Source: Chitinasiproducens palmae
GTDB taxonomy: Bacteria; Pseudomonadota; Gammaproteobacteria; Burkholderiales; Burkholderiaceae
Assembly: GCF_900095735.1 (NCBI RefSeq)
Contig: NZ_FNLO01000001.1
Coordinates: 604,634-668,633 of the forward strand
DNA length: 64,000 bases
Direction of reading: 5' to 3'
How positions within the stretch are numbered: position 1 is the stretch's first letter; each line of letters starts with the position of its first letter. The notes beneath the pieces are model-generated. The model ran no database searches. It saw only the letters and a program-made list of their open reading frames with translations, and was not told the DNA's origin. Of the stretch, positions 9,114-17,510 are shown in pieces. The position numbers and the translations under genes were made by a program.

Positions 9114-10135
9114 GACCGTGTCGCCGCGTCGCCCGCGCCGGCAGGCCTGCTCACCGTGCCGCCTCGGGCGGTTCGTGGACCGGACGCCTGGCGGCCACGG
9201 TGCTGGCGGGCGTATCGGCCGCCGCACTCGCGGTGCCGACCGCCGGCGACTGGTCGGCTCGCCCCGATACACGGCTCGCCAGCGTGCCGGTCGTGTCGAC
9301 GGGCGGCGCGGGCAGCCAGGCGGCGCTGCCGTCCGACCCGACGACGGCGACCGGTGGCTCGTCCGCTACGGTCAATACGCCCGGCACGACCAACGCGCCC
9401 AACACGACCAACACGACGATCGCGCCGAACAACGCCGCCAACGCGGCAGTCGGCACAGGCACACTGCCGGGCACGCCGCCAACGGCCGGCAACGCCTCGG
9501 CCGTCGTATCGCCGGTCAGCACCCCGGAAATGCCCCGTGCGGCTTCCCTGCCGGCGACGCCAACTCCGAGCGCCGCTGGGCCGGCGGCGCCGGCCGCGTT
9601 CGGCGCGGCGGTCTCCCCCGCCTCGTCGCCGGCCCCGGCCGCCGTGCCCGGCGCGACGGTTCCCGGCTTTGGTGTCGGCAGCGTGCTGCGCACGCTGCTT
9701 GGGCTGGCCGCGGTGTTGCTCGCTGTGCTCGCATGCGGCTGGCTGGCGCGCCGGCTGAATGCTCGGGGCGTGTCGTCCGGGCGGCTCGCCCGCGTCGTGG
9801 GCGGCGTTTCACTGGGCAATCGCGAGCGCGTCGCGGTCGTCGAAATTGCCGACACCTGGCTGGTGCTCGGCGTGACGCCCGGCGGCATCACCACGCTGCA
9901 CACGCTGCCCGCCGCCGCGCGCGCCGCCAGCGACGTGCCGCGCGCCTCGGTTACTTCCGGCGCGGACGCAGGGATGACAGCCACGAGCGGCGACGCAAGC
10001 CTGCGCGGCAGCCCCTCTAACGATGCTGCCGGTGCCGCCACGGCGGCTGCGGCCGCCGACCGGCCGCCCAGCTTTGGCGAAGCCCTGCGCGCGCAAGTCC
10101 GCGACCGCCTGCAACGACGACGCGACGACGCCTGA
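9110..10135 (+). CDS. fliO: Flagellar biosynthesis protein FliO
   Basis: FliO is an accessory membrane protein that helps FliP form the export gate. The 341-residue product is much longer than the enteric protein (about 120). It carries an N-terminal hydrophobic segment ('LAATVLAGVSAAALAVP') and a Thr/Asn/Ala/Pro-rich periplasmic stretch of about 120 residues. A transmembrane helix ('LLGLAAVLLAVLACGWLA') follows, then the conserved cytoplasmic FliO domain 'ARVVGGVSLGNRERVAVVEI' with 'LVLGVTPGGITTLHTLP'. The gene starts within the fliN stop (ATGA). The low-complexity insert is the odd feature. Confidence 0.92.
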   Translation: MRPCRRVARAGRPAHRAASGGSWTGRLAATVLAGVSAAALAVPTAGDWSARPDTRLASVPVVSTGGAGSQAALPSDPTTATGGSSATVNTPGTTNAPNTTNTTIAPNNAANAAVGTGTLPGTPPTAGNASAVVSPVSTPEMPRAASLPATPTPSAAGPAAPAAFGAAVSPASSPAPAAVPGATVPGFGVGSVLRTLLGLAAVLLAVLACGWLARRLNARGVSSGRLARVVGGVSLGNRERVAVVEIADTWLVLGVTPGGITTLHTLPAAARAASDVPRASVTSGADAGMTATSGDASLRGSPSNDAAGAATAAAAADRPPSFGEALRAQVRDRLQRRRDDA

Positions 10136-10210
10136 CCGGCGCACGCGACACGCCGTCTCGAAATGCAAGCAAGACCGCCGGACCGCAGCGCGGCGCCGGC
10201 CGAATCGATC

Positions 10211-11083
10211 ATGATCCAGAGCCTTCCATTGAGCACTGACCGCGCGCCGCGCGCCTCGTCCCCGGCCGGCTTGGCCGCCCCGTCGACCACGCCCGCCGCA
10301 CCCGTCGCGTCATCCGCAGCCAGGCGTCGCGCGCCGGTCGTGAGCGCTGCCCTGCTCGCGCTGGCCGCCGTTGTGCTCGCTGCCGGCAGCGCCCATGCGC
10401 AGAGCGCTGGCATCCCGGCCTTCACCAGCAGCCCTGGACCCAACGGCGGCACCAGCTACAGCCTTTCGGTGCAGACGCTGCTGGTGCTGACCATGCTGTC
10501 GTTCCTGCCGGCGTTGCTGCTGATGATGACCAGCTTCACACGGATCATCATCGTGATGTCGCTGCTCAGGCAGGCCATCGGCACGGCGGCGACGCCGCCG
10601 AACCAGGTGTTGGTGGGGCTCGCGATGTTCCTGACGTTCTTCGTGATGTCGCCAGTGTTCGACCGTGCCTACCGCGACGCCTACGTGCCGTTCTCGCAAG
10701 GCACCATCGGCGTCGAACGCGCGGCCGAACTGGGCGTGGCGCCGTTCAAGCAGTTCATGCTGCGGCAGACCCGCCAGTCCGATCTCGCGATGTTCGCGCG
10801 CATCGCGCATGCCGCGCCGATGGCGGGCCCGGAGGATGTGCCGCTGCGCCTGCTGGTGCCGGCGTTCGCGACCAGCGAACTGAAGACCGGCTTCCAGATC
10901 GGCTTCACGATCTTCGTGCCCTTTCTCATCATCGATCTGGTCGTCGCGAGCGTGCTGATGTCGATGGGCATGATGATGGTCTCGCCCGCCACCATCTCGC
11001 TGCCGTTCAAGCTGATGCTGTTCGTGCTCGTCGACGGCTGGCAGTTGCTGGTCGGCTCCCTCGCGCAAAGCTTCGGCGGATGA
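10211..11083 (+). CDS. fliP: Flagellar type III export gate protein FliP
   Basis: FliP is the main subunit of the helical export gate (FliP5Q4R1). The mature part is highly conserved: '[20 protein letters not shown]', '[19 protein letters not shown]', '[21 protein letters not shown]' and '[18 protein letters not shown]'. A cleavable signal peptide precedes it ('[17 protein letters not shown]'), as is usual for FliP. The ATG at 10211 is preferred. An in-frame ATG at 10163 would add 16 Arg/Pro-rich residues before the signal peptide. Confidence 0.96.
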   Translation: MIQSLPLSTDRAPRASSPAGLAAPSTTPAAPVASSAARRRAPVVSAALLALAAVVLAAGSAHAQSAGIPAFTSSPGPNGGTSYSLSVQTLLVLTMLSFLPALLLMMTSFTRIIIVMSLLRQAIGTAATPPNQVLVGLAMFLTFFVMSPVFDRAYRDAYVPFSQGTIGVERAAELGVAPFKQFMLRQTRQSDLAMFARIAHAAPMAGPEDVPLRLLVPAFATSELKTGFQIGFTIFVPFLIIDLVVASVLMSMGMMMVSPATISLPFKLMLFVLVDGWQLLVGSLAQSFGG

Positions 11084-11138
11084 AGCGCCCCGCCGCCGCA
11101 AACCCGATCGCGATCCCAGCCCCAGTCCCAGTCCCGAG

Positions 11139-11408
11139 ATGACACCCGAAACCGTAATGTCGCTGACGCACCAGGCGATGCAGATCGCCTTGCTGCTCGC
11201 AGCGCCGCTGCTGCTCGTCGCACTGGCCGTCGGCCTGGTGGTAAGTCTGTTCCAGGCCGCGACCCAGATCAACGAAGCGACGCTCTCCTTCATCCCGAAA
11301 CTGCTCGCGGTGCTCGCCACCGGTGTCATTGCCGGACCCTGGATGATCAACACGATGGTCGATTACATGCGCCAGGTCTTCACGTCGATCCCCGGGATGG
11401 TCGGCTAG
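11139..11408 (+). CDS. fliQ: Flagellar type III export gate protein FliQ
   Basis: This is an 89-residue two-helix membrane protein of the export gate. 'MTPETVMSLTHQAMQIALLL' at the start and 'LVVSLFQAATQINEATLSF' in the middle are the family signature, and length matches exactly. It follows fliP after 55 bases that hold a run of alternating 'cccagtcc' motifs, and its stop (TAG) shares bases with the GTG start of fliR. Confidence 0.97.
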   Translation: MTPETVMSLTHQAMQIALLLAAPLLLVALAVGLVVSLFQAATQINEATLSFIPKLLAVLATGVIAGPWMINTMVDYMRQVFTSIPGMVG

Positions 11409-12202
11409 TGCTGACCGTCACGTCGGCACAGCTCGACGCGTGGCTGGGCGCGTTCGTCTGGCCGTTCGTGCGCTTCCTGGCGCTGATCAGCACCGCACCG
11501 GTGCTGAGTCATCGGTCGCTGCCGACGCGCGTCAAGATCGCGCTTGCCGCGGGTGCCGCCATGCTGATTGCGCCGACCCTGCCGCCGCCGCCCGCGATCG
11601 CGGTGGGCAGCGGTGCGGGCCTCTGGCTGCTGGTGCAGCAGTTGATGATCGGCGCCGCGATCGGCTTCGCGATGCGCGTCGTGACCGCCACGGTCACCGC
11701 GGCCGGCGACTATGCCGGCATGCAGATGGGTCTGTCGTTCGCTCAGTTGATCTCGCCCGGCGCCGACAGCGCGTCGACCGCGCTGGCGCGCTTGCTGGAA
11801 ATGTTTGCGTTGCTGATCTTTCTGTCGCTCGACGGTCATCTGCGCCTGCTCGGCACGCTCGCCGACAGCTTCCGCACCCTGCCGCTCGATCCCGCCGCCG
11901 CGCCGATGTTCAACGCCGGCGCGTGGCGCTTGCTGGCGGACTGGGGCGCCAGCGTGTTCTGGGCCGGCCTGATGCTGGCACTGCCGGTGGTCGCCGCGCT
12001 GCTGATTGCCAACCTCGCGCTTGGCATTCTCAACCGCGCCGCGCCTCAGGTCGGCGTCTTCCAGGTTGGCTTCGCGATCACGCTGCTGGTCGGTCTGTTG
12101 ATGCTCGACCTGATGCTGCCGAGCGCCGGCCCGTTCGTCGCCGGACTGTTCGACAATGGCTTTGGCATGGCCGAGCGCGTTCTCGGCGCGATGGCGCGCT
12201 GA
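11408..12202 (+). CDS. fliR: Flagellar type III export gate protein FliR
   Basis: FliR is the single-copy export gate subunit that binds FlhB. The 264-residue product has about six hydrophobic segments, with 'FVRFLALISTAPVLSHRSLP' near the N-terminus and 'MQMGLSFAQLISPGADSAST' in the middle, typical of FliR. The GTG start at 11408 overlaps the last base of the fliQ stop. It is the last flagellar gene of the plus-strand fli operon; the next gene is convergent, only 9 bases away. Confidence 0.96.
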   Translation: MLTVTSAQLDAWLGAFVWPFVRFLALISTAPVLSHRSLPTRVKIALAAGAAMLIAPTLPPPPAIAVGSGAGLWLLVQQLMIGAAIGFAMRVVTATVTAAGDYAGMQMGLSFAQLISPGADSASTALARLLEMFALLIFLSLDGHLRLLGTLADSFRTLPLDPAAAPMFNAGAWRLLADWGASVFWAGLMLALPVVAALLIANLALGILNRAAPQVGVFQVGFAITLLVGLLMLDLMLPSAGPFVAGLFDNGFGMAERVLGAMAR

Positions 12203-12211
12203 AGCTCGAGC

Positions 12212-13684
12212 TCAGGCCCGGCCGTCATTCCGACGCGCACTGCCATAGAGCGGCGCCGCACCGCGCTCCCTGAAATGCAGATTGGCGAGCGACGCGACCA
12301 GGTGGGCCAGGGAATCGGCATTCGCCTGGTTCATGTCGGCGCGTGCGCTCGCGTCAGCGCGAAACCGCTCGGCCACGCCCTGCACGTCCAGCCGCTCCGG
12401 CGCGTACTCGCCGCCCGGTTCGTATTGCAGCGCGGCATACAGAACTTCCCGCGCATTTGCGTCCGCGGACAGGTCGCTGGCCGCGAAATGGTGGCTGACC
12501 GTCCGCAGGCGCTGCTCGACGTCATTGAGTTGCGCCCCCGGTGACTTTTCGGCGCGGTGCTCGCCGCGTGGCAGCAGGCATTCGCGGCCGCTGGCCACAC
12601 TGAAATAATCCGCGCCGCCCAGGAACACCTTGCTGAACTCGCGCAGCAGGCTGGTCGCCGCTTCGACCGGGCACAGGTCGAAGAACCGCTCGGTCACCAC
12701 CAATTGAACGCCGTCCTCCGACTGCCGCGCCAGTGCGTCCGCATCATTGGAGACGCCCCGCGCCCGCTCGGCACTGTCCGAACGATGCGGTACGGTCCAG
12801 GCAGTCGCGACACGCAGGCTCGGATTGTCGATCTCCAGGCAGCGCGCCAGTTCGTGCAGACCGGTACGCAGTTGACTGCGTAGCCGGGGCGTGTCGGCAA
12901 AGCCAAACGTGGCAAGGCAACGGCGTCCCGCGCAGACCCTACCCTTGTCGGCCGCCTCTTCCATTTCCGATAGCACGTGCAACGCCGCTTTCACCATCTT
13001 CGTGGTGTCGGCCTTCGCGCGCTCGAACGCCTCGTAACGCGTCGGCTCGCGATCCCGCAGGCATGACAGATCAGCCGCATCGAGTTGCAGATCTTCGGCC
13101 GCCAGGATTGCGCTGACGGCGGCCGTCGGCTCACGACACGCCGCCTGTTGCGTCGCGCGCCGCACGCGCGTGCCCTGCACCGCGCTGATGCCCGCTCCGT
13201 CACCGTCGGCGCCGACCTCGCGCGTCGTACGTTTGTCGGCATTGGCATCGGCTTTCGCGTGACGCCCGACGTCCTCCTCATTCGGCTTGAGGCCGGCGTT
13301 GAGCAGGTTTCGCGCAGCGCTCGAGACGGCTTGAAACATGTTCTGCACGAATGCGCTTGGACGCGTCGTCGCGCTTTCTCGTGCGTCACTCGCGCCACCG
13401 GTTGCGCGTGTCCGGGGTGCGTTTCGGCGAGCCTTCTTCGGACGTTCGCCCGGACGCTTCGCCGCATTTGCGCGGGCCGGCGATCCGTCCGACGCAGGGT
13501 ACGGCGCGCTGTCCGAAATGCGGTCAAAAGTGCCATACGGTATGGCGGACGGCACGTTGGCGGCACGGACGCTGGCGAGGTCAGCCAGGATCGTCAGCGC
13601 GTGCGGGGCAACGTGTATCGGTGGCAAAAAAACGGTGCAGGGAGCACCGGCCCCGGCTGAGCACGGCGTCAGCGAATTGTTCAT
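12212..13684 (-). CDS. M35-like (aspzincin fold) protein with lost zinc-binding histidines, copy 2 of a coupled pair
   Basis: I do not recognise this as a named protein. The 490-residue product has a poorly ordered first half (Arg/Ala/Asp-rich, residues 40-190). Its C-terminal half looks like lysine-specific M35 metallopeptidases: 'QLVVTERFFDLCPVEAATSL', then REFSK (348-352), GGADYF (356-361) and NADS (455-458). In active M35 enzymes these places hold HExxH, a GTxD aspartate and a NAD(S/N) turn. Here both zinc-binding histidines are replaced (R348, K352), while the aspartate (D359) remains, so catalysis is unlikely. The ATG at 13684 is preceded by GGGAGG and overlaps the TGA of its upstream paralogue (ATGA). 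No signal peptide is evident. Fold assignment is inference. Confidence 0.6.
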   Translation of the reverse strand: MNNSLTPCSAGAGAPCTVFLPPIHVAPHALTILADLASVRAANVPSAIPYGTFDRISDSAPYPASDGSPARANAAKRPGERPKKARRNAPRTRATGGASDARESATTRPSAFVQNMFQAVSSAARNLLNAGLKPNEEDVGRHAKADANADKRTTREVGADGDGAGISAVQGTRVRRATQQAACREPTAAVSAILAAEDLQLDAADLSCLRDREPTRYEAFERAKADTTKMVKAALHVLSEMEEAADKGRVCAGRRCLATFGFADTPRLRSQLRTGLHELARCLEIDNPSLRVATAWTVPHRSDSAERARGVSNDADALARQSEDGVQLVVTERFFDLCPVEAATSLLREFSKVFLGGADYFSVASGRECLLPRGEHRAEKSPGAQLNDVEQRLRTVSHHFAASDLSADANAREVLYAALQYEPGGEYAPERLDVQGVAERFRADASARADMNQANADSLAHLVASLANLHFRERGAAPLYGSARRNDGRA

Positions 13685-15015
13685 CGAAAGCCTCCCACGT
13701 TGATCAGGTTGCGATGCGTCCCATCGTAGCGAGCGGTCGATGCGACCGCGCGCACGAAGCGACGCTGCCACCGGCTTGTGCTCCGCCTGCCGCCGCGCGT
13801 CAACGCCGCGGAGGCGTCGAGCAGCGGAACAGCGCCCCGCGACTTGAAGCGCAGGTTGGCCAGCGAGACGATCAGATGTCCGAGCGAATCGGCATTGCGC
13901 GCATTGAGCTCGCCGCGCACGGCCGGTTCGCGCCGGAACCGCGCCACCAGGCGCGGCAGGTCGAGCGTCTCGGGTTCGTACGCCTGACCCGGCTGATACT
14001 GGTAACTGCCGTACAACAGTTCCCGCGCGATCGGATCGCGCGAGAAACAATCCGCCCGCAGATGCTCGGCCAACGCGCGCTGCCCGAATTCCACGTCGTC
14101 GAGTTGCGCGGCGAGTGGCGTAGCGACGCTGTGCCCGGACGTTCCCGGTCCCGCGCATCGCGGCTCGCGCGGCAACGAGAAATAGTCCTGCGCGCCAAGG
14201 AAGGCATGACTGAGTTCGGTGAGCAAGATGGCCGCCGCTGCGATTGGGCATTCGCCGAAAAAGCGGGGTGTGAGCACCAACTGCAGCCCGTCCGCGCTGT
14301 GGCGAAGCATTGCATACGCGTGGCCGAACAGGCGTTCACGCGCGAGGCCTGCCGCAGTCATGCGCGCGACCGCCACGCGCAACGGCGGCTCGTCCAGTTC
14401 GAGGCAGCGCACCATGCGCCGAAGACCGGTCCGCAGCCGGGCGCGCAGCGCCGGGCTGTCCATGAAGCCGAAGGCCGCCAGACATTCGGGCGGCGCGCAC
14501 GCTGCCCCAGCGGTCGGTGGCGGCAGAGCGTGCAATGCACGCCGCGCCGCCTTCGCCAACCGCAACGCATTGGCCTTGGCGTGGCGGAAGAACGCGTGCT
14601 GGCGGGGATATGCGTGTTGCAGGACCGACCGATCAGCGGCGACGAGTTCGAGCCCTTCCTCGGCCAGCACCGCTGCGACCGTCGCCGATGCGGCCGCGGG
14701 CAGTCCGGCAACGGCGGCGGACGGGCGCTGGCGCCGGTAGGCGAGCGCCTGCGCCGGCGCTGCCGGACGCGCGCCGTGGCGTCTCGGCCAGCCCGATGGC
14801 CCCGCCTCGCTCGGCGGCCACGGCAGTTGCGGGCCGGCCCTTGCGACTTCGCCGATCCGCGCGCGCAGACCCGTGTCGGCCAGCAGGCTCAATGCGCTCG
14901 GCGCGACCGGCGCGACCGGCGGCGCGGCAGCGCCCAGCGCATTGAGTGCATTCAGTGCGTTCAGTGCGTTCAGTGCATTAGGCGGCAAGATGATCGAACC
15001 AAGCATGGCGGGCAT
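13681..15015 (-). CDS. M35-like (aspzincin fold) protein with partly lost zinc motif, copy 1 of a coupled pair
   Basis: This is a paralogue of the next gene downstream. The two align along the C-terminal half: 'QLVLTPRFFGECPIAAAAIL', TELSH (266-270), GAQDYF (274-279), 'RELLYGSYQYQPGQAYEPET' and 'NARNADSLGHLIVSLANLRF'. The first zinc histidine of HExxH is Thr here, while Glu267, His270 and Asp277 remain; residual metal binding is conceivable. The N-terminus carries 'SIILPP', shared with the paralogue as 'VFLPP', then four in-frame Leu-Asn-Ala repeats. The start is uncertain: ATG at 15015 or 15006, and a longer frame runs back to 15192 through the hexanucleotide repeat. Product is 444 residues from 15015. 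Confidence 0.55.
   Translation of the reverse strand: MPAMLGSIILPPNALNALNALNALNALGAAAPPVAPVAPSALSLLADTGLRARIGEVARAGPQLPWPPSEAGPSGWPRRHGARPAAPAQALAYRRQRPSAAVAGLPAAASATVAAVLAEEGLELVAADRSVLQHAYPRQHAFFRHAKANALRLAKAARRALHALPPPTAGAACAPPECLAAFGFMDSPALRARLRTGLRRMVRCLELDEPPLRVAVARMTAAGLARERLFGHAYAMLRHSADGLQLVLTPRFFGECPIAAAAILLTELSHAFLGAQDYFSLPREPRCAGPGTSGHSVATPLAAQLDDVEFGQRALAEHLRADCFSRDPIARELLYGSYQYQPGQAYEPETLDLPRLVARFRREPAVRGELNARNADSLGHLIVSLANLRFKSRGAVPLLDASAALTRGGRRSTSRWQRRFVRAVASTARYDGTHRNLINVGGFR
14938..14979. repeat. 9-bp tandem repeat coding Leu-Asn-Ala units
   Basis: Copies of CATTCAGTG/CGTTCAGTG follow each other inside the start of the first M35-like gene and encode repeated Asn-Ala-Leu on the minus strand. 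The unit is a multiple of three, so copy number can change without shifting frame. Confidence 0.85.
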
Positions 15016-15332
<317 letters not shown>

Positions 15333-17408
15333 ATGAGAACCATGATCCGCTTTCCGCTGCGCGCCGGTGCGCTTGCCGTTGCCGCGGCACTCGCTGCTTG
15401 CGGCGGCAGCACGAATCAGACCAGTCAGACACCGACGCCGCCCCCCACGCCGGCCACCCTGAGCGGGACCGTACAACTGGGCGCCGTCAACGGCGCGACG
15501 GTCTCCGTGCTGCCGGTCAACGCCGACGGCAGCATCGGCGCCGGCGCGTTGGCGAGCACCACCACCGACGCGACTGGCGCGTTCACGCTGGCGATGCCGG
15601 CGCAGTGGCCGGTGGTCGTTGCCGCCACGGGTGGCACGTATACCGACTTGGCGACAGGAAGCAGCAACTCGCTGGCCGCTCAGACCGTGCGCGCGGTGCT
15701 GACCGCCGCGCCGAGCGGCACGCTGGTGGTCTCCCCCTACTCCAGCGCGGTCGTGCAGAGCGCCCTCGCCGCCGGGGGCCTGAACACGGCCAACGTGGCG
15801 AGTGCCAGCGCGCTGATCGGCGGCTTCATCGGCGGCGCCGATCCGCAGTCGACAGTGCCGGACTACGGTGCAAGCGCGACGGCCGCCGCGGACGGCGCCG
15901 CGCCGAGCACGGCGCAGTTGATGGCCTTTGCGCTCGGCGCCGAGTCCGAGTTCCGGTCCTTGTTCGATCCGCTGGTCACCGACAGCGTCTCCGCAATCGT
16001 TGCGGAAGCCGGCCAGGGCAGTTCGTTGGCGGCGTGCAACGCGGGGGCCGGCAATCCGAACGCCAGCGGCACGCTCGACGCCCCGTTGCCGGCCTCGTGC
16101 ATGATGCCGCTCGCAGCGGCGCAGTTCGCGGTGTCGGCCAACAATCTGGGGCCGATCAAATCGGCCAACTACGCGACGACCGACACGGTGCGCGGCCAGG
16201 TCCAGACGCCGCAGGCGGCCGATGCGGCGGCTTGCGTCGATCCGCTCGGCCTGCTGGATGCGAACGGCACGTCGATCATGAGCAATCGTGCCAACGAGAT
16301 GCAGGCGGCAATCGGACGCGGCGTGACGGTTGCCAACTGGAAAGGCTTCCCCGGCTCGAACGACAAGACCGTCTTCGGCATCTATGGGCCGCCGGCGGCG
16401 AACTACGCGTCGATCGCCACGCCGGCGGCATGCGCCGCGACACCGTTGGACTTCCAACGGGCCTGGGTGGTCGCGAACGAGACCTACTGGGTGGATCAGG
16501 GGATCAACTACTGCCATCATCACGTGCCTGGCTGGCTGCCGCCGGCCGACTCGACGTACTACAGGGTCGCGCTGCTGGGCAACCACACCTCCGGCGGCGA
16601 CAGCTCCGGCATGACCTGCGCGGCCACCCGCCTGATCGACGGCTCGCAACTCGCGCCGAGCGTGACCACCAAGCCGGACGATAGCCAGATCCAATGGCAG
16701 GGCGTCGATTGTTCGAACTTCACGGCGTGGATCTACAACGTCAGCGGCCTGACCGGCAACCAGTTGAGCGGCGCGATCGGCACGCAGGCCTGCGAGGCTT
16801 CGCAACCCGGCGTGCTGATCGACATCGACGCGAAGAACGTGTTCGCCGGATCCGCGACCACTGACGAGGCGCTTGCCAACCCGGCGGCCAAGCTGCGTTA
16901 CCTACAAACCGGCGATCTGCTCTACATCCTGTCGGTCGCGCCGGAAAAGAGCGACGCCAGCAAGTACTCGTTGAACCACGTGGTGACCTGGACTGGCAAG
17001 CGCCTGAGCGAATTCGCCAACGGTCCGGACGGCGCCAAGTACCAGATCGAGACGGCCGGCCAGGCCGGCTCGCGGCTGGCCGCGGACTTCATGAGCTACT
17101 ACGGCAAGCAGACGCCCGCGCAGGTACGGGCCTACGACCCGTTCCTGATCATCGACAGCCACTATGCCGGCCCTGCCTACCGTCCGTTCACCGGTTGGTA
17201 CCACGAGAGCCTGTCACACATCCGTCGCATCGTGGGCGCCGAGCGCGCGCAGCAGGAGGCGGCCCTCAAGCCGCTGCTGATCACCGAGATCGCGCGCCGC
17301 AAGAACGGCGTCGTGGTGCTCGGCATCCCTGGTTCGACCACGACCAGCGGCTACCGTCTGACCAACCAGACGCTGCCGGGCGGCGACAGCTGCTATCAGC
17401 AGCGCTGA
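15333..17408 (+). CDS. Lipoprotein with NlpC/P60-like cysteine peptidase core
   Basis: This is a putative outer-membrane or periplasmic cell-wall-active hydrolase. A lipoprotein signal ends in 'LAACGGS' with the lipidated Cys at residue 23, followed by a Thr/Pro linker and a carboxypeptidase-regulatory-like beta domain ('LSGTVQLGAVNGATVSVLPV'). The C-terminal third has the NlpC/P60 order: Cys460 in 'QGVDCSNFTAWIYN', then 'LQTGDLLYIL', His549 in 'LNHVVTWTG', and a third polar residue in 'LIIDSHYAG' (His610). The domain is larger than a standard NlpC/P60 unit and contains extra Cys residues, so the exact family is unsure. I chose the ATG at 15333; 15342 is also possible. Confidence 0.65.
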   Translation: MRTMIRFPLRAGALAVAAALAACGGSTNQTSQTPTPPPTPATLSGTVQLGAVNGATVSVLPVNADGSIGAGALASTTTDATGAFTLAMPAQWPVVVAATGGTYTDLATGSSNSLAAQTVRAVLTAAPSGTLVVSPYSSAVVQSALAAGGLNTANVASASALIGGFIGGADPQSTVPDYGASATAAADGAAPSTAQLMAFALGAESEFRSLFDPLVTDSVSAIVAEAGQGSSLAACNAGAGNPNASGTLDAPLPASCMMPLAAAQFAVSANNLGPIKSANYATTDTVRGQVQTPQAADAAACVDPLGLLDANGTSIMSNRANEMQAAIGRGVTVANWKGFPGSNDKTVFGIYGPPAANYASIATPAACAATPLDFQRAWVVANETYWVDQGINYCHHHVPGWLPPADSTYYRVALLGNHTSGGDSSGMTCAATRLIDGSQLAPSVTTKPDDSQIQWQGVDCSNFTAWIYNVSGLTGNQLSGAIGTQACEASQPGVLIDIDAKNVFAGSATTDEALANPAAKLRYLQTGDLLYILSVAPEKSDASKYSLNHVVTWTGKRLSEFANGPDGAKYQIETAGQAGSRLAADFMSYYGKQTPAQVRAYDPFLIIDSHYAGPAYRPFTGWYHESLSHIRRIVGAERAQQEAALKPLLITEIARRKNGVVVLGIPGSTTTSGYRLTNQTLPGGDSCYQQR

Positions 17409-17426
17409 CGCGCCGCGGCGCCGGCC

Positions 17427-17500
17427 GGGGTGCCGCCTGGGGGTGCCGCCTGGGGGTGCCGCTCGGGGTCCCGCTCGGGGTCCCGCTCGGGATGCCGCCC
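17427..17500. repeat. G-rich 12/13-bp tandem array between convergent genes
   Basis: Units GGGGTGCCGCCTG (two), GGGGTGCCGCTC, GGGGTCCCGCTC (two) and a variant GGGATGCCGCCC fill most of the gap between the convergent lipoprotein and flgL genes. Six evenly spaced G-runs with 8-9 nt loops give potential for a G-quadruplex on the plus strand. It may serve as an unconventional transcription barrier, since no T-run terminator is present. Confidence 0.9.
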
Positions 17501-17510
17501 CGCCAGCGAA

